Shown here one piece after another: positions 50,060-59,328 of a stretch of 64,000 nucleotides of DNA (positions within the stretch are counted from its first letter, which is position 1; each line of letters opens with the position of its first letter). Origin of the DNA: CAYSYY01 sp964576115 [NCBI: uncultured Gemmatimonadota bacterium] (GTDB lineage Bacteria > Blakebacterota > Blakebacteria > Blakebacterales). The DNA lies in assembly GCA_964576115.1 (NCBI GenBank), contig CAZNUA010000007.1, positions 51,510 through 115,509 on the forward strand, in the 5' to 3' direction. The translations under genes were made by a program, and so were the position numbers. Under the pieces are notes generated by a model that was not told where the DNA came from, did not search any database, and saw only the letters and a list, made by a program, of their open reading frames with translations.

Positions 50060-52719
50060 CTGCCGGGCATCCCGTCACAGCCCAGGAAGAGCGAGTTGAA
50101 GAAGAGCTTGAAAGTCGCATACGACTGAGCCCGGTTGTGGAAGTTGAAACCGAACAGGACGATATCCCCTTCTCCGTAGGGAATGTGCATGACGGTGGCC
50201 TTGAGTTGGAGCAGGTCGGTGTTCTCGGCGTAGCCGCTCAGGAGCATCTCCCCGGCAGACGGTTCTTCGCTCTCCGAGCCGGGGAAGACGGCCACAGCAA
50301 TGGCTTCGCGGGTATGAGGATTCCCGGCGACGACCTCGGGCCCGGCATGGCCGAAGATGCTCCCCCGTGACCAGAAGGCGGCCCCTTCCACGGGCATCCC
50401 CCAGGCAACCGGATGACCGTTGCTGTAATACATCTTCATGATCGAGCCGGCCGAGTAGAAACCCTCCCGGGCCAGGTCCCGGCTCAGATCCGTCACGGGC
50501 AGGTCGAACTGCTCGATCGCGAAGGCACACGAACTCCCGTTGCAGATGAGAGTGCCGCCGTTGAGGACGAACTCGAGCAGGTTCGCCATTCCCTCCTCGC
50601 CGATTCCTCCGACGTACTCGGGGGGGACCGATCCCTCCCGGTTTCCGTTGAGGATCGTCCGGGCGCCGATCGAGGCGATCGATATGACATCGAAGGATGA
50701 GTTCAGATCTCCCGCCACGATTCTCTCGTTGCGCAGCTGCTCGTGGGGAATGCCGTATTCGTCGAGAACCCAGCGCATCCACCCCTCGTCCATGCTCCCC
50801 TGCCAGGGGGCGTAGTGCCCCAGCCGGCGGGGTTCGAGCCGGACCTTCTCGACCTCGAGATTGGTCCGCGTCATCGGCACGTGGGTCTCGGCCGCGATCC
50901 GTTCCATCTCCCGCGCCTCCAGACGCGAGGCAAAGAAGACCCCACCGGGGTAGGTGGTGCCTTCAATCTCGACCGGACGAATCGAGCGGCTCACCCGTCC
51001 GCCGGCGGCCATGATCTTGACCGCGGCGGTGAAAGCGTTGGTGTCGGTCGGCAGAAAGACGTACTCCCCCCGGTTCCCGGTCACAGTCCCCTCCGGCCAG
51101 GGCACCTCGGTCAGCCGGGTCATGGCAAAGTCCGGTGCGACGTCGAGTTCAACCGTGGCCACCCCCATCTGCAGGGGCAGGGTCCAGCCGGCCACGTCGT
51201 AGGGGCGCAGGGGCGGGGCATCACTCACATCCACCCGGCCGGGCAGACCTTGCCAGAGGTGGGTCTTGCGTCGCAGATCGGGGTAATCCTGACGTTCGAA
51301 CATGGTCTTGACGAAAGCTCCGAAGGGCTGGCCGGTGGGCACGATGAGGGTGCCGGTGGGGTATTCCTCATCCCCGATCGTGACCGCCTCATCGGCGGCG
51401 TAGACCTCGACCCCGAGCAGCATCAGTTTGTCGAGCATCCGGGCGGTGGTGGTCGGATCGGCCTGGTCATGGAGGATCGCCCAGCCGAACGGCGGCTCGG
51501 CGGTGAAGCGCTCGATGTTGCCGGTCGCCAGCGAATACTTGCTCAGCAGCATCTCGCGGCGGTAGCGGGCGCAGACGTCGAGAACCGCTTTCGAGGCGGT
51601 CAGACAGTAGGCCACGGCATCCCCGATTCGCCACCAGCCCCCCTTCCACGGCGAGGTGTAGAAAGCGGAGGGAGTGAAACCGGCATAGGCTCCCCGCGAG
51701 GATCGGGTGACATCCTCCTCTGAGTACTCGTGCGGGGTGGCCAACCGGTAGAGCGCCGTTTCGGTCAGGATCGAGGGGATGTTGTGGGTGGTGGCGATCT
51801 GGGTCATATACCCCGGGTACCAGGCATCGAAGGATATCCGGCTGATCGCTCCCGGCTGATCGTTGACCTCGAAAGCCATGCCCATCGCCGCCCCGATCAG
51901 GTTCTCCCACCTGATGACCTGGGCCGGTTTGTTGGGATTGGTCGGTTCCCCGTAGGGGGGGATCCAGATCCGGGTCGGGAAGGGAGCCGTCTGGTGGTGG
52001 TTGTACACCACATTCGGGAACCACTCATGGTTCTGCATCCGGGCGAGGTTGCGGGTCTCAGCCTGGGTGACGTTGAAGCAGTCGCGGTTGTTGTCGTGCC
52101 CGATGTACTTGCTGTACAGCCACGGCATCCGGGCCTCGAAGCCGGTGTCGAGGTGCTCCATGTACCAGTCGGCGACCATCGACATGCCGTCGGGGTTGGC
52201 GAAGATCAGCAGGGTGATGACGTTGTCGCGGATGGTGCGGGTGAAGGCATCCTCGCCGGTCACCAGATCGTAGGCCAGCTGCAGGGCGTGCTCGGAGGGA
52301 GCGCACTCGGTCGAATGCAGGCCGACATCGATCCAGGCGATCGTCCGGCCCTCATCGGCCAGGCGCGAAGCTTCGTCAGGAGACACCCCCCGCCCCAGAC
52401 TCAATCGCTCGGCGATCGACCGGTAGTGTTCGAGGCGCTGGAGGTTTTCCTCAGAAGAAATCACGGCGTACTTCATCGACCGGCCCTGCTCGGTCTCGCC
52501 CGCTTCCCGGATGAGCATCCGTCCGGTCTGGGCAGCGATTGTCTCGAAATACCCGATTGCGGTCTCGTAGTTGGTGAGTTTGTAGTCCGCTCCCGGTTCA
52601 TACTCCAGGTACTCGGCCGGGGGAGTGACCTGAGCGCTGAGAATCGTGAAAGGAAGAGCGAAAGAGAGCAGCACGGCGGCGGTGCCGTGCCGGAGTCGGA
52701 AGCGGGACGTACGGTTCAT
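50056..52719 (-). CDS. Exported M14 family zinc carboxypeptidase
   Basis: 887-residue secreted metallopeptidase. Signal peptide at about residues 1-30 (AAVLLSFALPFTILSAQ). The M14 catalytic domain occupies the first 380 residues: zinc ligands His135 and Glu138 in GLHSTECAPSE, and the third His in VVYNHHQTAPF (about 241-242). NPDGMSMV and NRDCFNVTQAET are typical of the long secreted group. The following 500 residues include a class I glutamine-amidotransferase-like fold (LLEFVLNGGTLICNGSSC). The ATG at 52719 has GGAGGAA upstream. It is the first gene of a four-gene overlapping operon and is divergent from the C69 dipeptidase gene. Confidence 0.9.
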   Translation of the reverse strand: MNRTSRFRLRHGTAAVLLSFALPFTILSAQVTPPAEYLEYEPGADYKLTNYETAIGYFETIAAQTGRMLIREAGETEQGRSMKYAVISSEENLQRLEHYRSIAERLSLGRGVSPDEASRLADEGRTIAWIDVGLHSTECAPSEHALQLAYDLVTGEDAFTRTIRDNVITLLIFANPDGMSMVADWYMEHLDTGFEARMPWLYSKYIGHDNNRDCFNVTQAETRNLARMQNHEWFPNVVYNHHQTAPFPTRIWIPPYGEPTNPNKPAQVIRWENLIGAAMGMAFEVNDQPGAISRISFDAWYPGYMTQIATTHNIPSILTETALYRLATPHEYSEEDVTRSSRGAYAGFTPSAFYTSPWKGGWWRIGDAVAYCLTASKAVLDVCARYRREMLLSKYSLATGNIERFTAEPPFGWAILHDQADPTTTARMLDKLMLLGVEVYAADEAVTIGDEEYPTGTLIVPTGQPFGAFVKTMFERQDYPDLRRKTHLWQGLPGRVDVSDAPPLRPYDVAGWTLPLQMGVATVELDVAPDFAMTRLTEVPWPEGTVTGNRGEYVFLPTDTNAFTAAVKIMAAGGRVSRSIRPVEIEGTTYPGGVFFASRLEAREMERIAAETHVPMTRTNLEVEKVRLEPRRLGHYAPWQGSMDEGWMRWVLDEYGIPHEQLRNERIVAGDLNSSFDVISIASIGARTILNGNREGSVPPEYVGGIGEEGMANLLEFVLNGGTLICNGSSCAFAIEQFDLPVTDLSRDLAREGFYSAGSIMKMYYSNGHPVAWGMPVEGAAFWSRGSIFGHAGPEVVAGNPHTREAIAVAVFPGSESEEPSAGEMLLSGYAENTDLLQLKATVMHIPYGEGDIVLFGFNFHNRAQSYATFKLFFNSLFLGCDGMPGS

Positions 52720-52940
52720 GATTCCTCCGGTGCGGTTGGAGTCGAGCTCCGGTGAACGGCCGGACACTATACCGCACTCTAACCGAGGCGGAGCGGGAGG
52801 TGCAATACAGCGCCGGCAGAACAGACCGCTGCCGGTGGTGTGCGCCGACAGGTTCCGAAGAGGGTGCATGATCCGCCGTGACGGGTATACACTTCTCATG
52901 CCCTGCCACCGCCCCGCCACTTTCGGAGAAAGGATCTGTC

Positions 52941-54557
52941 ATGCGATCCCGAGTCATTTCCGCTCTCCCCCTTCTCGCCCTGGGGGCGTTCCTGCTCGCC
53001 CCCGCCGTCACCGTCAGTGCCCAGAGCGGTATTCCGCTCGAAGACAACTGTTCCAGCCTGCTGGTTACGGCCGGAGCCTCGGTCGACGGGTCGGTGATGA
53101 TCACCTATACCTGCGACGGGGAGTTCCTGAGCCACCTCGAATACACACCCGCGGCCGACCACGAACCGGACAGCTTTGTCGAGGGTATGGCCGGGGGGCG
53201 CATAAAACAGGTGCCGCACACCTATGCCGTCACCGGATACATCAACGAGCACCAGGTGGCCATCGGCGAGACGACCTTCGGCGGCCGGCGCGAGCTGACC
53301 AACCGGGAGGGGCTGCTCAGCTACCCGGCCCTGATGCAGCTGGCTCTGGAACGCTCGCGCACCGCCCGCGAAGCGATTCAGGTCATGACCTCTCTGGTGG
53401 CCGAATACGGCTACCGTTCCTCGGGGGAATCGTTCTCGATCGGGGACAAGAACGAGGCCTGGATTCTCGAGATGATCGGCCCGGGCCGGGGAGGCGAGGG
53501 AGCGATCTGGGTGGCGGTCCGGATTCCCGACGGGCACATCGCCGCCCACGCCAACAAGGCCCGTATCGGGACCTTTCCCCTCGACGATCCCGACAACTGC
53601 CTGTATTCCGAAAACGTCATCTCCTTTGCCGAAGAGCATGGCTGGTACGATCGGCACTCACGGGAGGAATTCAGTTTCTGCGAGGTCTACTGCCCGGCCG
53701 GCCCCTCTGACCTGCGGGTCACCGAGGCCCGGGTCTGGAGCATGTTCCGCAGAGCCGCGCCCTCGCTCGAGCTGTCGGCCGATTATCACCGGGGCGTGCC
53801 GGGAGCCGAGCGCTATCCGCTCTCGATCCGGCCCGACTCACAGCTCACGGTCGGGGATGTCTTTACCCTGATGCGCGACCACTACGAGGGCACGCCCTTC
53901 GACATGACCCAGGGCATCGACGCCGGTCCCTACGGCAGTCCCCAGCGGATCCGGCCGCTGGGCTGGGAGGTGGACGGTGTATCCTACATGTGGGAGCGTC
54001 CCATCTCGACCCAGCAAACCGCCTTCAGCTTCATCAGCCAGTCGCGGGCCGATCTGCCCGACCCGGTGGGCGGGGTGATGTGGTACAGCCCCGATGACAC
54101 CAACTTCGCCTGCTACGCGCCTTTCTACTGCTGTATTACCTCCCTGCCCGAATCCTACACCATCGGCAACATCCGCGATTTCTCGTGGGACTCGGCCTGG
54201 TGGGTCTTCAACTTCGTCTCCAACTTCAGCCATCTCATGTACTCGGAGATGATCCAGGACGTGCGGGAGGTGCAGAGTGCGATCGAGGGCGACTTCCTGG
54301 CCAGGCAGCCGGTGGTGGAAGCGACCGCAGCCGAGCTCCTGGAGCGCGATCCTGCTCTGGCCATGGCCTATCTGACTGACTACTGCACCTCCCACGCCGA
54401 GCAGCTGGTGACGCGCTGGCGGAAACTGGGCGAGTACCTGATCATGAACTATAACGACGGCTATATCGGCGGCCGCCCCCGCGGTTACCACGAGGCCTGG
54501 CTGCGCAAGGTGCTCGAAAAGCGTCCCGACCAGTTCCGCCTGCCGCCACCGGAGTGA
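52941..54557 (+). CDS. Exported C69 family dipeptidase
   Basis: 538-residue N-terminal-nucleophile hydrolase of peptidase family C69 (PepD-like). A signal peptide (VISALPLLALGAFLLAPAVTVSAQ) is followed by the presumed nucleophile Cys37 in EDNCSSLLVTAGASVDGSV. The motif GLLSYPALMQLALERSRTAREAI and EAWILEMIGPG are characteristic. The Cys is not at the very start of the mature protein, so a short propeptide would be removed for activity. It would cleave dipeptides outside the cytoplasm. The ATG at 52941 follows AGAAAGGA. A strong terminator lies 66 bp after the stop. Confidence 0.88.
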   Translation: MRSRVISALPLLALGAFLLAPAVTVSAQSGIPLEDNCSSLLVTAGASVDGSVMITYTCDGEFLSHLEYTPAADHEPDSFVEGMAGGRIKQVPHTYAVTGYINEHQVAIGETTFGGRRELTNREGLLSYPALMQLALERSRTAREAIQVMTSLVAEYGYRSSGESFSIGDKNEAWILEMIGPGRGGEGAIWVAVRIPDGHIAAHANKARIGTFPLDDPDNCLYSENVISFAEEHGWYDRHSREEFSFCEVYCPAGPSDLRVTEARVWSMFRRAAPSLELSADYHRGVPGAERYPLSIRPDSQLTVGDVFTLMRDHYEGTPFDMTQGIDAGPYGSPQRIRPLGWEVDGVSYMWERPISTQQTAFSFISQSRADLPDPVGGVMWYSPDDTNFACYAPFYCCITSLPESYTIGNIRDFSWDSAWWVFNFVSNFSHLMYSEMIQDVREVQSAIEGDFLARQPVVEATAAELLERDPALAMAYLTDYCTSHAEQLVTRWRKLGEYLIMNYNDGYIGGRPRGYHEAWLRKVLEKRPDQFRLPPPE

Positions 54558-54623
54558 TGATCAGTGGATCACTGATACCTCCGGGATGGAGCGCATCCGC
54601 GACGAAACGGAGGAACAGGGAAC

Positions 54624-54668
54624 GGGCCGGAGACCGGCGGCTGGGGGTACTCCGGCCCACTTTTTTCT
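54624..54668 (+). terminator. Intrinsic terminator after C69 gene
   Basis: GGGCCGGAG pairs with CTCCGGCCC (9-bp stem, 17-base loop), and TTTTTT follows two bases later. It lies 66 bp after the dipeptidase stop and upstream of the BNR gene, so the two genes are separate transcription units. Confidence 0.85.
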
Positions 54669-54794
54669 TATCCCGGCCCGGCCCGTGTACTATCGTGTCA
54701 ACCGATATGCCGACCTTCAATCGACAGTCCCGACCGGTCTCTCCGTCACCCACCCCACCCCGGGGACCGGCCCACCGCAACCAGAGGTAGACAG

Positions 54795-57700
54795 ATGAGA
54801 GAAAACAGGCTCCGTGTACTCGCGTCGCTGGCCCTCATACTCGGGCTTCTCTCTCTTCCCGCCACCGCCGCCTTCGCCCAGACCGCCATCGACACGGACG
54901 ATCTCGACCAGATCAGCTGGCGTCATATCGGCCCGTGGACGTTCTCGGGGCGGATCAGTGCGATCTGCGTTCCCGACGGCCAGAACAAGGTCTGGTACAT
55001 CGGCGCGGCATCGGGAGGGGTGTGGAAGAGCGTGGACCAGGGCGTCAGCTTCACCCCAATCTTCGAGGACTACGGCAACATGAGCATCGGCTACATCGCC
55101 GTGGCGCCCTCGGATCACAACATCATCTACGTGGCCACCGGAGAGGCGATGCACGCCCGCTCCTCGAGTCACGGCAACGGCGTGTTCAAGTCCACCGACG
55201 CCGGTGAGACCTGGACCCACCTGCCCGATCTGCGCAACAGCCACTACATCAACAAGGTGACTGTTCATCCCACCAACCCCGACGTCGTCTACGTCGCCGC
55301 CGAAGGCAAGCTCTACAGCAACGAGATGGACTGCGAGCGCGGCATGTACAAGTCGACCGACGGCGGGGAGAGTTTCGCGCGTGTCTGGCCGCTCGATGAC
55401 CGCGGGGTGGGCGATTTCGTCATGGATCCCACCAATCCCGACGTCATCATCGCCATGGCCTACAAGACCTACCGCCGGGCCTGGACCTTCATCGACCGCC
55501 AGGAGGGCAACTGGCTCTACAAGACCAGCGACGGCGGCCGGACCTGGAAGCGTCTGGAGAACGGCCTGCCGCTCGAGGGCGCCTTCGGACGAGGCGGGCT
55601 GGCGATGTATCCGAAGGATCCAAGCATCGTCTACGCCCGTATCGATGAAGTCGTCAACCTGGGCATCGCCACGAATGTGCGGGGTTCAAACCTCAACACC
55701 CGGCGCCCCTTCGCCGGAGGCTTCAGCTTCGAGGACTGGGCCGACTTCGAGATCAACCGCGACATGGCCCGGCTGGCCCGCCACCGCAAGGTCGAAGCCG
55801 ATGATATCAACGCTCTCGCCCAGGCCCTGAACGAGCTGATCGAGAACGAGGAGTTCCTCTCCGACGCCCGCGTCGACATGCCCCGTTTCGTCGCCCGGGC
55901 CCGCGAGGTCTTCGCCGATGACGAGGCCATGATCACCTACTGCGACGAGATCGAAGAGGTCTGGGCGATGGATGCCGAGGAAGGTGGTCCCGGTCGGATC
56001 CAGGCCCTGAACCGCTTCGTTCTATCGTCTCTGTATGCCGGTGCGATCCCGCCCCAGCAGCCGCAGGAACGAGAGGGCGTGATATACAAGTCGACCGATC
56101 AGGGGGAGAGCTGGACCCTCATGACGGATTATACGCAGCAGCGCATGTCCAGCCTCAACCAGACCGAAGCCGGCTACTACGGCCGGCTCGAGGTCGACCC
56201 CAACGATCCCGACATTCTTTACGCCTGCAATACCAGCGTGGTGAAGTCGGTCGACGGCGGAGTGACCTTCCAGGGGTTGAACTGGTACCGCGGCATGAAC
56301 AAGCTGCACGTCGACACCCGCGTGCTGTGGGTCGATCCGCTCGACTCCGACCACATCCTCAACGGCAATGACGGCGGGCTGGGCGAGACCTGGAACGGCG
56401 GCGACAACTGGCTGCAGAAGGACACCATCAGCGCCCAGCAGTTCTACGACATCAGTGTCGACGCCGAGTTCCCCTACAACGTCATGGGCGGCACCCAGGA
56501 CAACGGCGCCTGGTTCGGCCCCTCGCGCAACCGGAACTCCTCCGGCGTCTTCCAGGGCGACTGGACCTACCTGCCCACCGGGGACGCCTACTACGTGGTG
56601 CACGACTGGTGGAACCCGGAGTGGATCTACTTCGAGAGCCAGTTCGGATCCTCGAGCCGGATGAACATGGAGACCGGCCAGCGGTGGGGTCTGGCTCCGC
56701 GGGCCGAGCGGGGCGAGCCGGCCGAGCGCTACCAGTGGGATGCCCCGATCTTTCTCAGCCCCCACAATCCGGGGATCGTTTTCGTCACCTCCCAGCACGT
56801 CTGGCGGTCGATGACACGCGGCGAGCCGGGCTCCTTCGTACGGGTGAGCCCCGACCTGAGCCGGAACGATCCCGAGCGGCAGGCCGAATCCCGGATGACC
56901 AACCTGCAGTACGCCACCGTCTACACCTTCGCGGAATCAGCCGTGCAGGCCGGCGTGTACTGGGCCGGCACCGATGACGGCAACCTGCAGCTCAGCACCG
57001 ATTTCGGCACCAGCTGGACCAACATCACCTGGCGCTTCTGGAACGAGGACGGCACGCCGAAGAGCGGTATCTCGGGTGACCGGATCCCCTTCGACCGCTG
57101 GGTCGTACGGGTGACCCCCAGCCAGCACGTGCTCGAGCGCTGCTACGTGGCCTTCTCGGGGTACCGGACCCACGATGAGGATACCACCTACCTCTTCGTG
57201 ACCGAGGACTTCGGGCAGACCTGGCGCGATCTGAGCGGCGGGATGATGAACAACGTCAACGACATCGTCGAGGACCCCGACAACCCCGACATGCTCTACC
57301 TGGCCACCGACTATGGTCTGTTCGTGAGCTGGGACCGGGGCCAGAACTGGGTCAACATGTCCGAGAGCGCTCCCGACGTGATCATGTACGATCTCGACAT
57401 CCAGACCCGGGAGCGCGACCTGGCCATCGGTACTTACGGCCGCGGCATCTACATCGCCGATGTCTGGCCCTTCAAGGAGTTCTCGACCGAGACCTTCGCC
57501 AAGGAGGTACACCTCTTCGAACCCCAGCGGGTCATCGACTGGGCGTGGATCACGCAGGGCGGACCCAGTTACGGTGAGTTCGCCTACGCATCGAACCCGT
57601 CGACCGAGGCCAAGATCTACTACTACCTGAAGAACGAGGTCGAGTCGGCCAGCCTCGATATCTACACCCTCGAGGGCGAACAACTCGCTTCTGCGCGCAT

Positions 57701-57929
57701 CCAGGGCGCCACCTCGGCCGGTCTGCACCTGGGCACCTGGAATCTGCGGATCACCCCGCAGCCGGGGGCCGGCGGTGCCCGTCAGTTTGCCGGGGGCGGA
57801 CGCGGTTTCGGCAGCCGCTCGGCCGAACCGGGGACATACAAGGTGGTCCTCATGGTCAACGGGGAGGAGGCGGCCAGCCACTACCTGCGGATCGTGCTCG
57901 ATCCAGTCCTGAACCCCGACAAGCCGTGA
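54795..57929 (+). CDS. Large exported BNR/Asp-box beta-propeller protein
   Basis: 1044-residue secreted protein: signal peptide LASLALILGLLSLPATAAFAQ, then two sortilin/VPS10-like propeller regions. Asp-box motifs repeat along the chain (KSTDAGETW, KSTDGGESF, KTSDGGRTW, KSTDQGESW, KSVDGGVTF, FVTEDFGQTW). A helical insert of about 100 residues (DFEINRDMARLARHRKVEADDINALAQALNELIENEEFL) interrupts the first propeller. A C-terminal Gly-rich part (GGARQFAGGGRGFGSRSAEPG) precedes a strand domain. Such proteins are usually annotated as glycosyl hydrolase-like but no catalytic residues are known. ATG at 54795 has AGAGG upstream. A terminator follows the gene. Confidence 0.85.
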   Translation: MRENRLRVLASLALILGLLSLPATAAFAQTAIDTDDLDQISWRHIGPWTFSGRISAICVPDGQNKVWYIGAASGGVWKSVDQGVSFTPIFEDYGNMSIGYIAVAPSDHNIIYVATGEAMHARSSSHGNGVFKSTDAGETWTHLPDLRNSHYINKVTVHPTNPDVVYVAAEGKLYSNEMDCERGMYKSTDGGESFARVWPLDDRGVGDFVMDPTNPDVIIAMAYKTYRRAWTFIDRQEGNWLYKTSDGGRTWKRLENGLPLEGAFGRGGLAMYPKDPSIVYARIDEVVNLGIATNVRGSNLNTRRPFAGGFSFEDWADFEINRDMARLARHRKVEADDINALAQALNELIENEEFLSDARVDMPRFVARAREVFADDEAMITYCDEIEEVWAMDAEEGGPGRIQALNRFVLSSLYAGAIPPQQPQEREGVIYKSTDQGESWTLMTDYTQQRMSSLNQTEAGYYGRLEVDPNDPDILYACNTSVVKSVDGGVTFQGLNWYRGMNKLHVDTRVLWVDPLDSDHILNGNDGGLGETWNGGDNWLQKDTISAQQFYDISVDAEFPYNVMGGTQDNGAWFGPSRNRNSSGVFQGDWTYLPTGDAYYVVHDWWNPEWIYFESQFGSSSRMNMETGQRWGLAPRAERGEPAERYQWDAPIFLSPHNPGIVFVTSQHVWRSMTRGEPGSFVRVSPDLSRNDPERQAESRMTNLQYATVYTFAESAVQAGVYWAGTDDGNLQLSTDFGTSWTNITWRFWNEDGTPKSGISGDRIPFDRWVVRVTPSQHVLERCYVAFSGYRTHDEDTTYLFVTEDFGQTWRDLSGGMMNNVNDIVEDPDNPDMLYLATDYGLFVSWDRGQNWVNMSESAPDVIMYDLDIQTRERDLAIGTYGRGIYIADVWPFKEFSTETFAKEVHLFEPQRVIDWAWITQGGPSYGEFAYASNPSTEAKIYYYLKNEVESASLDIYTLEGEQLASARIQGATSAGLHLGTWNLRITPQPGAGGARQFAGGGRGFGSRSAEPGTYKVVLMVNGEEAASHYLRIVLDPVLNPDKP

Positions 57930-57961
57930 GATAACACGGCGTGCCATCCCGGCATCACCAG

Positions 57962-58003
57962 CGGGAGCGTTCCCTCATCGCGGGGAGCGCTCCCGTTTTC
58001 TTT
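57962..58003 (+). terminator. Intrinsic terminator after BNR gene
   Basis: CGGGAGCG (57962-57969) pairs with CGCTCCCG (57988-57995), with an inner TCCC/GGGG pairing, followed by TTTTCTTT. It is a classical rho-independent terminator 32 bp after the stop. Confidence 0.85.
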
Positions 58004-58122
58004 GACCGGTCCCGTCCCCGGCTGCTTCCCGACCGCGTACCGATCGTGTCCCGATTCTCTGCGGCGATTTCCGGCAATAGACCCCGTCTCCCGTGCGACC
58101 CTGCTGTGGAAAGGGCACGACG

Positions 58123-58668
58123 ATGACGGCAGAGACAGCACAGATAGCGGGGCTGTTCAGCAGCTGGGGGGCGAAGATGCGGGCCTGGGCCGACCGCCTG
58201 CTCGGTTCGGCCGACGCCGCCGACGACATCGTCCAGGAGGTGATGCTGGGCCTGCTGAGAGCCCCGCATGTGCTGGCCGGGATCGAGAATCCCGGCGCCT
58301 GGCTCTATACCATCGTGCGGCGCAGGTGTGTCGACGAGATCCGGCGCAGTTCGCGGCGCCGCGAGGTCGAAGCCGGGGATGAACTCGCAGAACTCTTCGG
58401 GGGTGAACTGGCAGAAACAGACGCGGTGGAGGAAGAGGAGTTCCTCGCAGCCGTCATCGCCGCCGTGGAGCGACTGCCCGGTCCGCTCCGGCAGGTCTTC
58501 ATCGGCCACGTGCTCGAAGAGCGAACCTATCGGGAGATGAGCGCGGCCTCGGGGGTGCCGATGGGCACCCTCATGGCCCGCAAGAAACGCGCCGTCGACC
58601 TGATACGGATCGAACTGAAGCGCACCGGCTGGATCCCGACAGATGGGTACCGGCCCGGTACGACGTAG
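58123..58668 (+). CDS. ECF RNA polymerase sigma factor
   Basis: 181-residue sigma-70 family protein with regions 2 (ADAADDIVQEVMLGLLRAP, NPGAWLYTIVRRRCVDEIRRS) and 4 (AVIAAVERLPGPLRQVFIGHVLEERTYREMSAASGVPMGTLMARKKRAVDLIR). An acidic linker (ELAELFGGELAETDAVEEEEFL) joins them. The start is the ATG at 58123 with AAGGG upstream. It is followed after 47 bp by a small membrane protein, which may act as its anti-sigma or sensor, although that protein has no typical anti-sigma motif. Confidence 0.9.
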   Translation: MTAETAQIAGLFSSWGAKMRAWADRLLGSADAADDIVQEVMLGLLRAPHVLAGIENPGAWLYTIVRRRCVDEIRRSSRRREVEAGDELAELFGGELAETDAVEEEEFLAAVIAAVERLPGPLRQVFIGHVLEERTYREMSAASGVPMGTLMARKKRAVDLIRIELKRTGWIPTDGYRPGTT

Positions 58669-58715
58669 AGACACCGCGCCGCACCAGCGGCGGGATTGTG
58701 AGGGGAGCGAGAACG

Positions 58716-59072
58716 ATGCACGGACGATCGGCACTCAGGATCGGAGGCTGGGTTCTGCTGGGAGTCGCCGGCGCGGCGGCACTGGGGCTCGTGCTAGGCC
58801 TGGTCATCATGTGGCTCTGGAACTGGCTGATGCCGGGGATCTTCGGTCTGCCGACGATCACCTACTGGCAGGCGGTGGGGATCTTTATTCTCTGCCACCT
58901 GCTCTTCAAGGGCCACCCCGGCCACGGCAGGAAAGATGAAAAAGGCGAGCGAGGGCGCTTTCCGCACGGTCCCCGCGTCGGGCACTTCCGCGAGCGGTTG
59001 CGCGACCACTTCCACGAGACGACGTCCGGCGAGGACAGCGCGGAACCGACCGGGGAATCCGGCACGCTGTAA
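58716..59072 (+). CDS. Small membrane protein downstream of sigma factor
   Basis: 118-residue protein with one or two helices (GGWVLLGVAGAAALGLVLGLVIMWLWNWLM and TYWQAVGIFILCHLLF, about residues 10-65), then a His/Arg-rich acidic tail (KGHPGHGRKDEKGERGRFPHG...HFRERLRDHFHE) that is probably cytoplasmic. The ATG at 58716 has GGGGAG nine bases upstream. A GTG at 58698 would add six residues. Its place behind the ECF sigma gene suggests a regulatory partner. The His-rich tail could bind a metal. I know no family for it. A terminator follows. Confidence 0.6.
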   Translation: MHGRSALRIGGWVLLGVAGAAALGLVLGLVIMWLWNWLMPGIFGLPTITYWQAVGIFILCHLLFKGHPGHGRKDEKGERGRFPHGPRVGHFRERLRDHFHETTSGEDSAEPTGESGTL

Positions 59073-59094
59073 ACCCGAACCCGTCAACGACACT

Positions 59095-59137
59095 CGAGCC
59101 CGTTCCTGAACACAGGGACGGGCTCGCTTTCTTTTTC
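59095..59137 (+). terminator. Intrinsic terminator after small membrane protein gene
   Basis: CGAGCCCGT (59095-59103) pairs with ACGGGCTCG (59118-59126), followed by CTTTCTTTTT. It ends the sigma factor transcript. Confidence 0.85.
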
Positions 59138-59228
59138 ACGACCTTTCCCCGTTTCCCGGGGAGATATCACACGACCCTGACGGACAGGTATTTCCCTGTA
59201 TCTGACCGACCGCGATGCGAGAAGGGGA

Positions 59229-59257
59229 TTGGTGTTCACCCAGGCAAGGCTTAGGAT
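59229..59257 (+). promoter_or_regulatory. Candidate sigma-70 promoter for histidine kinase
   Basis: TTGGTG and TAGGAT separated by 17 bases, about 72 bases before the kinase start and after the terminator at 59095. Both boxes are partial matches, so this is a modest prediction. Confidence 0.3.
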
Positions 59258-59328
59258 ACCGTCGGGATACGCAACCACCGGTTTCATCATGAACCGATCT
59301 GCAATCCTGCCAGGTGGAGAATTCCGGG

